From: Metallyticus violacea
Taxonomy: Eukaryota; Arthropoda; Insecta; Mantodea; Metallyticidae
DNA length: 64,000 bases
Direction of reading: 5' to 3'
Assembly: GCA_030762175.1 (NCBI GenBank)
Contig: CM060843.1
Coordinates: 113,179,369-113,243,368 of the forward strand
Part shown: positions 1 to 10,339 of the stretch, in pieces
Layout of the letters: each line of letters starts with the position of its first letter
How positions within the stretch are numbered: the first letter of the stretch is position 1
Program-made: the position numbers and the translations under genes
Notes under the pieces: model-generated
What the model was told of the DNA's origin: nothing
Seen by the model: the letters and a program-made list of their open reading frames with translations, nothing else
Databases searched by the model: none

Positions 1-2190
1 TATCATGCAGTATGGTTGTAAAATCAATAGAGGCCAAAATCCTATAATGTGCCAAAATGCCAATACTTTTTAAAATAAGTATATGATAAATATTACCATC
101 TACCTTTTATAAAGCGAAGTAAAGAAACAATAAATAATTATAACTAAAACGTCTACTAGGGTAGAAAAGGACTACTGGAGTTATGGCCGCTACGTAATTA
201 ATACTATAATTAATATCAACAAAATAAAATAATTTTAAAACGTTAAAAGTTTTCACTTTTCCATGAGAGGAAGACAAGATACTTATTTCTCCAAAAAGTA
301 TATATGTGAATAATTGTTATGATTTAGGAAAAGAGGAATCCGTTAATGTTCTGAAATTGCTGAATTACAAAAGAAAAATATGCCTTTGTCGCCTTCCTAT
401 GTATTTTCTTTTAGCACAGAATTCTTGGTTGTGATAGTTTGTGGAAATAGGACATCTAAACAGAAAACTGAAATACTGTATAAAGTTTATGTAAATAGAA
501 CAATTATAAGCGTGATTTACTGATACACTTGCATTCCTGTGAAATATTTCGAGAAAACTCTTTCGGCTGTTAACGAAAATCACCACCAAATCTCTTCAGT
601 GAGTACAATGACACAAAGCATGGAAAATGAATAAGACCATGGAATTCAAAACTAACGTCCCAGGCCACGTTATACATCCTGCTTTTTTCTTATAAGTGGG
701 TTGGGTGGCAGTTGCATGTCGAGACATGTCTTGCATCACTTGTACAAGCTGCAAAGATCGATGACGTTACCTCTGCGGATGCAAGTTCAAACTTGTGTAG
801 AAGTCTGTGTCATGAAAACAGTTGCAGGTGTGGCGAATGTGGAATTCTAGTCTGGGCAGAAAGTGCATCTCTTTCTCGTTTTCGTGGGGGGGAGAGGAAA
901 AAATTAACAAATCGCTGGTTGTGAATTAACACGCTAATTGGCTATAATACACATTATAATTTTTACATGTCTCCCACCTCTGGCATGCAACTGTATTTAG
1001 AATTATAAGAGGTCTAAAATATTGTACATTACTGTATTATTGTAAATGTCTTTTTATGATTGCATGGCTATTATTTTTAGCCCCTAGATATGTCTTTCAA
1101 AATAAATTTACAATTAATATTTTATTATTAACCATTTATATGTAGCAAGCTTTAACTATTAAAATGCTATAAAATATATATCGCACAGTTTTTCTACCGT
1201 AAAGCGGATGTTTTATTGGTCACGGGAGGGGGGAATGGAGAGGGGTGGTTTAAATCACACGACATTGCTTCATTTAAACTCATTGAAATGTTTAATCACA
1301 CATTGTACTTAGTTATTGGCCGCCTAGTTCGTTATCTCTATGACTTTAATGACATGCGCTACATATGCCGCATTTGTGTGCCTCTAGTCTACTAGCCCTG
1401 GTTAAACGATCTGGAAAAAACATTGTACTGATTTGAACTGCGGCTGCCATCTGGTAAAAACCGTCTGTTAGGAAAAAACGTGCTTTGCTAGATTTGTTTC
1501 TCCTTATATATAAAATCCAAACGTTGCCTTGTGGTTTCAAAGCGTTACGCGGCGTTCACAGCACAGCGCCCACTTCTTGCTTGACCCTTTGAAATATTTA
1601 AATATTATTGGTAAGTTCTTAGGCTCCCAAACGCGCTTATTTAACATTCATCGCCTCTTTGACGCCTTATTGGAGTTTCCGATCATACGATGTAACGATT
1701 TGATCGCCGACACCTGTTCCCCATTCTACCTTCAACAAATTTTGGAGTATCTTCAGCAACTAAGATACAAAAGGATCTATTGTTCGGTCTCCTCCTGCAT
1801 GCATTTAGCTTTGTTACAGTGGAGAGAGTCATTACCAGCAGAAGAAACTGAAAAATGACAAAAGGCAACCTTTTCCCTATTGTCATAGAGTCAAACGTCC
1901 AGATAGCCATGAATACATTTTAGCAATATATGAAATGCCCCAATTTGCTACTATAAGCTATATTTTATAATTAGTACTAACTTTACATTATTTAAAAGCA
2001 TTTACTCTTAGGCATGCGTGGACGTGAGGATCTGTCCAACTGCTTCGTATTAATGACATCTATAGAGGTAAACAATAAAGGTTTAGTTATAAAAATTGTC
2101 CGTACACGTGGTAGCTTACGTCTGGTTAGTAGGTGCAAGTACCGTTTTTTTTTTAAATACGAATCCGATTGTCATATGCTTGCGGAATTT
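1..2190. other. AT-rich DNA without supported gene
   Basis: No repeat family or conserved domain is recognised. Overlapping opposite-strand ORFs near 1529-1910 include a 75-codon minus-strand frame (1910 to 1683) with a hydrophobic N-terminal stretch followed by a possible splice donor, but nothing independent supports either strand. A TATATAAAA word lies near 1504. Confidence 0.5.
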
Positions 2191-2208
2191 AACAACAACA
2201 ACAGCAAC

Positions 2209-2268
<60 letters not shown>
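2191..2268. repeat. (AAC)n/(AAT)n microsatellite
   Basis: A short AAC/AGC run passes directly into about 20 uninterrupted AAT units. ORFs through it translate as poly-Asn or poly-Ile and are artefacts of the repeat. Confidence 0.95.
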
Positions 2269-4009
2269 CTGCCTTATTGCGGAAACGCAGATCATGTGCA
2301 CAAATTTGAATCTACTGGTTCAGTGTAAAACAAAAAATACAAACGAAAACGTACATTTTAACAAAGGTAAACTGAGCACATTGACTTTCACAGACAAATA
2401 TACTACCAAAATCAGCACAATTTGAGGCTTCGGAATGTACAAGAAAACATTACTTAGAGTGGTAGTCGAACTTAATCCTGTAAGTCATAATGTATTTTCC
2501 AAATACAATGTCTGTTTAGCCGAGGGAGTTGGTAGTTCTTTGGTGAGACTGTATACCTTATATTGGAAGTAGAATGGATGTAAGGACGTCGCCAGCTGTG
2601 CTTAGTAGCCGATACGCAAAACATCACGTAAGCTTTATAACTAAAGCCTGATTTAATTGCCTTTAATTCTTTTTCTTCCTTTCTTTTTCTCTGTTCGCTT
2701 TCCTGCTCTTCTCTTTTCTCATTCCTTCCCTTTTTTTCTTATTGGATGATGAAGGTTGTATTATTATAATTATTGCTGAGAATTCGGAACGAAACCACTT
2801 ATTTTAATGCCGCTCGGGAGATTGCCAGAGGAAGTTTCAGAAGATAGTGATAGCATCTTAGTTTCTTTTAATTAAATTGTGATTATTTTATGCAACACGA
2901 AGGACATATATTAATGACTGGAGCACTAACATTGCGCTAAATGCTTAAGGCAAGTGTAGAAAATTTATTTAAATTCTGCACTCAATATACTTAATTTTAT
3001 AATAAATTTAATATTTTACGAAAAGCTATATAAAGTAGCTTAGGATTCCAATTTATTAAATACCAAACCTGCATAATTACGATTTTAAGCTTATTAAAAT
3101 GAATTTAAATATTCAGATATTGTTCTTATAAATCGATAAATTGAAATATGCTGTAAACAAAATATATAAAAATATATACCCCTAACTCATGGAACAATAA
3201 ACAGTAGGTTTTTAATGTTTCTATTATATGCAGTCTACCATAAAATAAATGGAAATAGTTCTTGTATGAAGGAGGAGAACTCACAAACGATAGACTGTTA
3301 TACTGGTATTAGACCTTTCATTCACTCGGGTTAAAATGTCTGGAAACTGTAGCCGTAACGTGATAATTAGGAATCTAGATAAGGTACCCGCCATCCGGTC
3401 TACCTGCTGGCATGTAGACGCACCAGCAACACAAAGCAATGAGACGGTAGGGTGGGGGAGGACTGCCTCGCTTCCTGTCGGGACCTTTCATTGCCCTCCT
3501 CCGCTAGACAAAGAAAAGGCACTGCACTGTTTTCTGCTGCTAGGAAGTTTTTCCCTCACCTTCCTACGTACTCATGTGTGACTCATGTTGGTTCTTTTGA
3601 CGTGGTGACGAGTTGCACATATTAATGATGTCACAGTTTTTATTTCCTCTTTGTCTGCACTGAAACAATACTTTCCACTTTCTCAGTAGCGAGGCGGACT
3701 TCACCAACCCATTTTATTAGCTAGCTTTCTCAGGAGTGACAAAAGAGCAATGCTCAAGAATGACCTTCTGCTTGTAAATTTATTCTCTCCTGCTACTTCC
3801 GCCCCCCTCTCTTTATTTCATTGGCGATTATTAAGTGCAACAGCAAGAAAGATGTTTATTAATTAATAAAAGACAAATTTTATTTATTTTCTGCAACGGG
3901 TGCAAATAAACATTAGTATGGATACTAAAAGCGAAATACAAGCATAGAAAAAATAAATATGACAGAAAAGTGCACCTATATACGAGCGCACAGACAGAAA
4001 ATGTGTTCC
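2269..4009. other. Gene-free stretch with a polypyrimidine tract
   Basis: A C/T-rich tract occupies about 2661-2740. An 81-codon plus-strand ORF at 3336-3581 lies in locally GC-richer sequence but matches nothing I recognise. Nothing else is supported. Confidence 0.5.
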
Positions 4010-4306
4010 CAGCAAGCAAGCACCGCCAGGGGTAACCGAGGGGTAAGGCGCGGACTCGTGAGCGGGAGTCTTGGGGTTTGATTCCCATCAGTACCGTCCT
4101 CCCTGACTGAGGTTTTTTCCAGGTTTTCCTCAGTCTATAAATACCGGTGAGGTACCTAAACTTAGGCCTGGAACGCTTTCTTCCTTAAAAATAAAAATCC
4201 TTTCCCACTTTATCATTTCGTCTCGTGTATCGTCAGTGTCCATCGCCTGTGGCACCTTAGAAATAAAAACGAGCGTTAAACACAATTAAAAAAAAAACAG
4301 CAAGCA
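4010..4306 (+). mobile_element. SINE-B, full length, tRNA-derived
   Basis: The copy starts with a tRNA-like head (CACCGCCAGGGGTAACCGAGG, then a B-box-like GGGTTTGATTCCCA), followed by the family body CCGTCCTCCCTGACTGAGG and a tail ending GCGTTAAACAC plus an A run. A 9-bp direct repeat CAGCAAGCA (4010-4018 and 4298-4306) is the probable target-site duplication. It is the most complete of about eight SINE-B copies in the window. SINEs are Pol III-transcribed and mobilised in trans by a LINE; no ORF is expected. Confidence 0.88.
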
Positions 4307-4639
4307 TTGGTATCAATGTCGCTTGGTCTTCCAGATTCGAATCTCTCTACCTGTCTGTAATCCTTTTGTACTGCAACAAACTTCCATTATTAACTCATGT
4401 ATTGATTTACATTTAAGTATAGTGCGGATTTCCTTGAAATCTACATGTAAAATTAACTAAAATATTCGCATAACTTTTTGCGGATATGCTGATTATAAAA
4501 TAAATTAAACTAGTTATTGCTTTGGGCATTACCTTTCAAAACCCGCGGGTGGGGGATGTATGACTTAAATTTACTTACAAATGTAAGAGAATTCAAGAAT
4601 ATGTGCTATCTTTCTTTCTTTTTATTATTATAACTCTGG
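4307..4639. other. AT-rich stretch, nothing recognised
   Basis: No repeat, ORF or RNA gene is supported here. A short GC patch with a G-run lies near 4543-4556. Confidence 0.5.
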
Positions 4640-4975
4640 AATAACTTACTTGGCAAATTGCTCGGGTTTTTCTCCTTCGATGGATGGATGGTGTGGATCG
4701 GAGGAGGATACTTTCGGTACTTGCGTCTTGCTCATGGCGAGCTCTGTGTGTCTGCGCTCCAATGGGGACACCTCCGGTAGGAAGGGATGACGTACGGGGT
4801 ACACCGAACGCCCAGGATCTACGAGCGGTGATGGGGCGATCAATGGAGCCCCTCGGAAATTCCATTTCTATTTCAGAAGTCCGGGCAGAAACTTTTATAA
4901 AACACAAAGCACCACCCCACCGCACAATTATCCTCGCTCTGACACTTTCGATCCTGTAACAGAACCAATGGATGC
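4640..4975 (-). repeat. GC-rich dispersed repeat, copy 1 (3' body of the SINE-C unit?)
   Basis: Read on the minus strand, this block aligns nearly without gaps to 60771-61085 on the plus strand. Shared words include TAGATCCTGG, CATCCCTTCCTACC, GGTGTCCCCATT, AAGTACC and GTATCCTCC. The related 5' portion (TTTCTGCC, GGTTCT) is also shared, with weaker similarity to 54.73-54.85 kb. Three frames are open through the block: minus 4925-4593, minus 4843-4646 and plus 4684-4959. The sister copy is interrupted, so these are probably not genes. A GTAAGTT word follows the minus frame near 4650. The repeat type is unknown; inference is a non-autonomous retroelement body. Confidence 0.7.
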
Positions 4976-5546
4976 TGTTTCCTATTTACGTTGTTATTGT
5001 TTTTGTGTTTGTATTTGAATTATTGTTTTTCATTGAGGTAACTTTTTAAAAATAAAAATATATCGATTTGAAATTTGCTGGCAAACAAATATACAACTAC
5101 TCTAACTGGAGATATCTAAAAAATTATAATTTGTAAATGTCCACATATATTTTAACGAAAGTATTTATTTTATGCATCCAGCACTTACATAACTGCATGT
5201 AAGGTAGTGATTTTTGGAATGCTTCGGCAGTTGAACGCAAGCCAAGCGGAACCAGGTGTCAACAAGCGTCGGACTTTGTTCAGTAGCAGTGGCAATCAAT
5301 ATTAGGTTTATATAATAATGAATACTACTCTGTGTATAAGAATTGTTTGAAATGATGTGCATCTGCAGTCACTCATTTCTAGCATCTTTTAATGAAAGTC
5401 GAATTCACTCGTAACAGCTCCCTTGCCGTATTTCTTCCATTTCGGTCCATATATTTTTTTAGCATCTGCTCTGGGAATCACAATCAACCTTAGTTCATCT
5501 GAAATATCAAAGTATTAACACATCGAGTCATAAAACATGTGGTGCT
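4976..5546. other. AT-rich stretch, nothing recognised
   Basis: No repeat or coding signal is identified. The 65-codon minus ORF at 5165-5362 is unsupported. Confidence 0.5.
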
Positions 5547-5690
5547 ATGCCGGTAATGTACCCTCAGACTTGACCTGCAATGCTTTCTTCGTTAAAATAT
5601 ATGCTTTCCCAATTTATCATTTCATCTCATGTATCATCATTGCCTATCGCCTATGATGTCTCGGCAGTAAAAGAGAATGATAAACACTAT
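5547..5690 (+). mobile_element. SINE-B 3' fragment, 5' truncated
   Basis: The body and tail of SINE-B are recognisable: ATGCCGG, GTACCCT, TTTCCCAATTTATCATTTC, TCTCATGTATCATCA and the GCAGTAAAAG tail. The tRNA head and first third are absent. Divergence is high, so this is an old copy. Confidence 0.75.
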
Positions 5691-5939
5691 TTAAAACAAG
5701 TAATATAAGGTGTCATTGTCAACGCATGACCACCTTGTTAAAGTCTACTTGCAATAACCGGGCAATATATCTTTTCTGTTTATATTTCAGTGCGCAGTTT
5801 CACACTTTTTGTATCAACGTGTACCACGTATTGGAAAATTCTTGCCTGTAATCCTGTTTCAACTTGAAAACGTGCTACCCCTAACTAAATATCATCTACA
5901 AGTTTATATATAAACATTCTAAAGAGCGCTACGTGATCT

Positions 5940-6030
5940 GTAGTGCTCGTTCCTGACAACTCGGAAGGTCCTGGGTGCGATTCCCGATCAGATCAAACTG
6001 TCTGGATAAAGTTTTTTTTTTTTTTTTTTC
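5940..6030 (+). mobile_element. Possible tRNA-like SINE head followed by poly-T
   Basis: GTGCTCGTTCC, then about 30 bases later a B-box-like GGGTGCGATTCCC, resemble a tRNA-derived head. An 18-20-base T run follows. No second copy or TSD was found, so the call is tentative. Confidence 0.3.
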
Positions 6031-7385
6031 GAAGTTTTTGTCTTTCGCTGAGAAGGGGAATGCCAGATAGCTTTATGGCGCCAAGGACTCAGAGTTATTG
6101 TGTCGTCATTAATTCACTGCATTCATTCCTTCAGATGTCATTTAGGCACCCATAGGTTTAAGAGCCCCGTTTGGTGCACAATAACCTTTGTAGCGGCCCC
6201 TAATGGACATCTAGGCCTCAGAGATGCGTTCTAATACAGTCATACCAGGAGGGAATGCCTACAAGTTCATAAGAACAATGGGCTGGCATAGGACGAAACC
6301 AAATATCAAAGTGCTGCCCCGAATCATGTTTGTAAAATGAAGAAAGTAATATTGTGAAAGTGGTGTACTTGGTTCGTCAAATTATAAAGATATCTGTGTG
6401 AAAAAACTTATAATTTTCTTTACGTCATAATACATAATGGGCGTTAGCGTTGTCGAATGTAAATCATCGCATGTACTTAATTCCTTCCGGAAGCAGAAAT
6501 AACAGGTTCCAAGGATTTACAAGAAAACGCAACCTTAATTCGTTGTGTCCGGAACAAGGAAACTGGGTATGCACTGGCCAGAACAGCAATAATTACTTCG
6601 CTTTTCAGGGAAAACAATGAAACGCTTAGATCTCCAACTGCTGTTCTTGATTATATTCCAACAAATCTCAACCAACTCTTCTCAGTAGTGCGACTTAGGA
6701 ACGTAACATCAAAGTACTTCTGTTCGTTTCTAAACGCTCGAGTCCTTAAGTTTGCACTCAGTACTAAAATTTAACGCCATTAATTCATTTAACGCCCCTT
6801 TCCTGAGGTTTCTCATTTAATTTTGGCCGTTGTATCAATTAATTCAAGCATCCGCAGTGAACAGGAAAGAGAAAATATGTACGAGAGCTTTCTTGGAAAC
6901 TTAGTCTGGAGTGTCACAGGGCTGTCCAGGACACATTTGCCGGATATGTCATGCCAACTTTCTTTCCTTTAAAGGCAGTTATAACGTTATATTGGTGTAT
7001 ACCTCCTCCCCCCCCCCCAAAGCGACTTTAGACTTTTTAAGCGTGGTGTTTGAAATAGGAGGTTTTCGACTTTTCTAGTGGTAGTAAAATTGCGCTTCTC
7101 AATGGAATAGTGCTAAGCAAATATATTTTGAAACCTCATTTCTAATACAAAAAGAATTAAAAGAAGAGAAAGGGGAAGGAGGATGAGGAAAGAAAGAAAG
7201 AAAACAGAAAAAGTGAGAAATGCTCTGCGCTTTTTTTTTTTTAATTTAATATCAAAATCTTTTCTTATTTATCGGTAGGTGTTAGTTTAATATTTCGGTG
7301 TGTAATTTTTAAAATTTTCCTAGTACTTATCTTAATATTTTTTCATTATTTTCAGTCTCACGGTGTCATTCAAGACCATACTAAT
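6031..7385. other. Gene-free stretch with low-complexity tracts
   Basis: A C run lies at about 7007-7018 and a purine-rich (GA/GAAA) tract at about 7149-7219. No coding or repeat family match is seen. Confidence 0.5.
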
Positions 7386-7704
7386 ACATTTTGTATGTCG
7401 GTCCTGGTGGTGTAATGGTTACCATACTTGCCTCCTATACGCCTGATCGCGGGTTCGAATCCGGCCAGAACCGATGGATTTTTTCGGGCGTAAAAATTTT
7501 AAGTATGGCTTCCTTCGGAAGGGGTAAAGCCGTGAGTCCCTTGTCGTACATTTACGGCATGAAAAAGAATCTCAAGCCTGAAAGAGAAGTCTCTGAGCAA
7601 AATTTGTCGGCCGTTTTCACACCCAAAGTTGAATGGGACGCTGATAACCTGAGATGTTAAAGAGCGTCCATAAATAAATCAATTAAAAAAAAAACATTTT
7701 GTAT
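7386..7704 (+). mobile_element. SINE-A, full length, tRNA-derived
   Basis: The element proper is 7397-7693 (about 297 bp), flanked by a perfect 11-bp TSD ACATTTTGTAT (7386-7396 and 7694-7704). The head resembles a tRNA: A-box TGGTGTAATGG and B-box GGGTTCGAATCC. The family-specific body includes ATGGATTTTTTCGGGCGTAA, CTTCCTTCGGAAGG and GGCCGTTTTCAC. The 3' end reads GAGATGTTAAAGAGCGTCC followed by ATAAATAAATC and an A run. The 89-codon ORF inside is not a gene. This copy defines the ends of the family in this window. Confidence 0.95.
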
Positions 7705-8299
7705 CTCCTAATATTCCCTTAGTGTCACAGTTTTCTTTTTAGTCTCATGTTTCATGAACGAATATACGAATGGAAATGACACAAACAACGAAGGCAGCCT
7801 AAAAAGTGTTATCTATGAGTTTCACGTAGTGAGGAGACTCAGTTTTGGAGTATTGAAAAAAGTAATCGCTATTGCTGCTAAATAGTTCAGAACAAGGGGG
7901 CGAACGCCGAGTCAAACTTGAGGCTTGCAATGTACATCGTTTCATTTTCCAGGTGGCGGACAGCACTATACAATCGTCATAACATAGCGCCATCTTTTAA
8001 TAACGCACTGCTAACTTTCGCTGCTGTGCTTAGCGCGCATGGATCTAACTCGTCGCGATCATTCCTGCTCTGGAAGATTAAATATCTCGTATATTTAAAA
8101 ATATATTCAGGAAGCGAATACATTAAAACATCTGGTTATCCGATTATCTGATGACCGATTTGAAGGAGGCCACTGTATCTGTAGATAAGTCATTGCTCAC
8201 TGCTAGTCGGACGGCACTAGGAGCGGGCGGGTTGGACTATACAAGAGTCGTAGTAGAAACACTAGAGTGTCATGATAATAAATTCTTCTAATAAACTTA
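7705..8299. other. No recognised feature
   Basis: Short overlapping ORFs at 7799-7993 (minus) and 7918-8151 (plus) have no recognisable domain. Confidence 0.5.
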
Positions 8300-8551
8300 T
8301 ACGGGTAGGTTCATAAGTTTCCGACCTCGCCGATAAGGATTATCGCCTTCACAAAATCCTGGGCTCTTTATGCCCAGTTTGCAGATAAGACTTCTGACTA
8401 TTTTGAGGAGGGGAGGGATTGAAATGTTAATTCAAAGATGTGAGAAGTGTATTGCAATAAAAGGTAGCTATATTAAAAAGTGAAATTTAGTTTTTGTCTT
8501 TATCATACCTAGAAAATAGTTATGCCGGTAACTTATGGACCTACCCTCGTA
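8300..8551 (+). mobile_element. Internally deleted mariner (MITE-like), 252 bp with TA ends
   Basis: Inverted ends CGGGTAGGTTCATAAGTTTC (left) and the reverse complement of GGTAACTTATGGACCTACCC (right) are bounded by TA on both sides (8300-8301 and 8550-8551), as expected for mariner integration. Between them sits only the 3' end of a transposase ORF: codons for YAQFADKTSDY, a purine-rich tract and, after a frameshift, RCEKCIAIKGSYIKK. This matches the C-terminus of the mariner copies at 45.96 and 48.8 kb. The transposase N-terminus and catalytic core are deleted, so the element is non-autonomous. Confidence 0.88.
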
Positions 8552-8907
8552 AGTTATGCACCATCTATGAAACGCGAGATGCTGGAACTGACTGCGTTTA
8601 TTTTACACACAATTCTGGCAGCTGCTTAAGAATTACTCATACCTTTCTTAATTCTCTTTGATAAATCAAATTCATCTCTTGAGGTTTTTATTTTTTAGCT
8701 AATCTAAAGTATGTGGCTATTAATAATTTATGAATCAAATTACCTACATCTTGGAACTCGATCACCTGGGAAGTTCTCTTCAAATAATAGCACGAGTGGA
8801 CTCAGTGCGGACATAAGAATCAAAAATGAAGACTCTCTGTGGAATTGAATAATCAGACATAGTATTTTCCGTTTAGTAATTTTAGCAAACTTTCACTGTT
8901 CAAACGT

Positions 8908-9209
8908 CACTGACTGAGAGCCGTGAAACTCGGGGCTAATATGTAGTGATTCGGTAACCCCGCCCGCCGCTTCATTGTTGAACGATAGTTTACCGTCTGA
9001 TGCAATCCCAAGTCACCATGTCAGTCTTAAGCTAATCAGGGCCATACCGGGTGTCCAAGGTCGCTAATGCACGAGTTGCTTGAACCCCCGGTATAGCACC
9101 AATTATCTGATGACTGCATCAGACGAGAAACTATCACTTAATAATGAAGCGGCTGGCGGGGTTATCGAACTATTACATTAGCCCTTAAGCTCGCGGCTCT
9201 CAGCCAGTG
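8908..9209. mobile_element. Foldback / long inverted-repeat MITE, 302 bp
   Basis: The left arm begins CACTGACTGAGAGCC; the reverse complement of the right end begins CACTGGCTGAGAGCC. The arms stay alignable for about 100 bases (shared words GGGCTAAT, AACCCCGCC, CCGCTTCATT, GATAGTTT, CGTCTGATGCA). The centre also folds (CCATACCGGG against CCCCCGGTATAG), so nearly the whole element is one imperfect palindrome. No ORF and no clear TSD are seen, so the superfamily is unassigned. Confidence 0.8.
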
Positions 9210-9260
9210 TTAAATAAATAGAAACAAAAGCAGATAAGGGGCAGAAAATATGAGACACTG
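9206..9260 (+). repeat. 55-bp dispersed repeat, copy 1
   Basis: About 89% identical, without gaps, to 17078-17132 (GTTAAATAAATAGAAA, AAAAGCAGAT and ATATGAGACA are shared). It begins at the right end of the foldback element and continues into the flank. Its source family is not identified. Confidence 0.75.
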
Positions 9261-9429
9261 TTTCAGTGTCGTTTGAAGAGTTGGAGGTTATTTCAGTTGT
9301 GTATTTTGTTATTATACTAAGTTTTTTCATGCTGGTTATTTGATTGGTCTGATATTACATTTGATTAGCTTTCTCAGGTGTTGTGATTAGCTTCTACATC
9401 TAATTTTATTAAGCTTATAATTAAATCTA

Positions 9430-9608
9430 AATGGTCAAACTTGTGAAAGAGAAGTCTTGTGTTCAATTTCCCCCAAGATGTCCTCCCTAACGAGGTATCT
9501 GGTCAGGAACACTTCCTTTCCAAAGTATTCATTTCCCAATTGATCATTTCCATTTCATATAGCATCAATGTCTACCGTCTGTACTGCCTCAGTAGTAGTG
9601 AGAGCTAA
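9430..9608 (+). mobile_element. SINE-B, degraded, head partly lost
   Basis: Degenerate B-box region (GTGTTCAATTTCCCCC), then TGTCCTCCCTAACGAGG, ATTTCCCAATTGATCATTTC, a CATATAGCATCAATG word and GCCTCAGTAGTAGTGAGAG match the SINE-B order. Divergence and internal loss are considerable, and no TSD is visible. Confidence 0.7.
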
Positions 9609-9706
9609 AAAGGGGGTTAGGGAATAAATGTTGATGTGTTTCAAGCCAGTGATTCCTGCAGTTTATTCGGTATGATTAATAACCTTTTCTTGTTTTTATT
9701 TTGCAG

Positions 9707-9758
9707 GTGAGCTGCTAAATCCAGCAATTCTGCAATATATAAGAGCATATGGAATTGG
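9707..9758 (+). CDS. Candidate 52-bp internal host exon, gene unknown
   Basis: A strong acceptor (pyrimidine tract CCTTTTCTTGTTTTTATTTTGCAG, written here as its position 9683-9706, with a branch-like TGATTAAT upstream at about 9674) precedes 52 bases. A consensus donor GTGAGT follows at 9759-9764. Two of the three frames contain an early stop. The third is open across the whole segment, entering with two bases of a split codon: ELLNPAILQYIRAYGI plus the first two bases of a Gly codon. Such tight acceptor-exon-donor spacing with an open frame is unusual in this AT-rich DNA. I do not recognise the protein. If real, the window lies inside introns of a plus-strand gene. It could still be chance or a cryptic or cassette exon. 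Confidence 0.45.
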
Positions 9759-9764
9759 GTGAGT

Positions 9765-10339
9765 TTTATATATCAATTATATAAAAAGATAGTTTATTGA
9801 GTAGTGTTACTTATAACGTGTGACCAGGTCAGCCATCTGTGGCGCCACCCGTTAGGGCCGCAGCAACTTGTTCACAATCTCCACATATATTAAACGTTCA
9901 TATGACTGACATTACCGGATACATGTACATAGACTTATTTTATGTTATAGCACATGTTCAGAATGTCTCCATCTGTATCTTCTGATAAAATTAGCATCCT
10001 ACCTAAAGTTTACTCTCCCAAAATTCTTGGAATTTCTGCTCTTATACTGTATTTCTTTTCATCTATAATGTGAATTATTTCTTTAGACTTTATTTTTGTT
10101 CTAGTACTCGCAGGGCTAAGATTTGGGCAGTGTGAGATCCGTAACCCTCTATAGTGTTCAAAGTGGGGATTTGCAAAATTTTCTTGAAAAAATGCGTATT
10201 GTCTCTCATGTGAGGTGAGATATTAAAAAAAAACTGTGGGTGTAATTGCCTACCTGAATTTACAGTGCGTAAATAATGTATGGGTCCTTTATTAGTCGCC
10301 TTGCAATTGCCTACGCTACATTAAAGATAAAGATGGCCT
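9765..10339. other. No recognised feature
   Basis: AT-rich sequence. No repeat family, ORF of note or RNA gene is supported. Confidence 0.5.

Noticed and set aside
1683..1910. Minus-strand signal-peptide-like first exon with donor GTAGAA
   Set aside because: Weak donor, an equally long frame on the other strand, and no promoter, conservation or domain evidence.
2096..2425. Long poly-Ile and poly-Asn ORFs
   Set aside because: Direct translation of the AAT microsatellite.
4593..4959. Overlapping ORFs on both strands as host exon with GTAAGT donor
   Set aside because: The block is a dispersed repeat with a second, frame-broken copy at 60.8-61.1 kb.
7401..7475. tRNA-like sequence at the start of SINE-A, which could be annotated as a tRNA gene
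   Set aside because: The same head recurs in nine copies, joined to an identical body and flanked by TSDs; it is a SINE promoter head, and arm pairing is imperfect.
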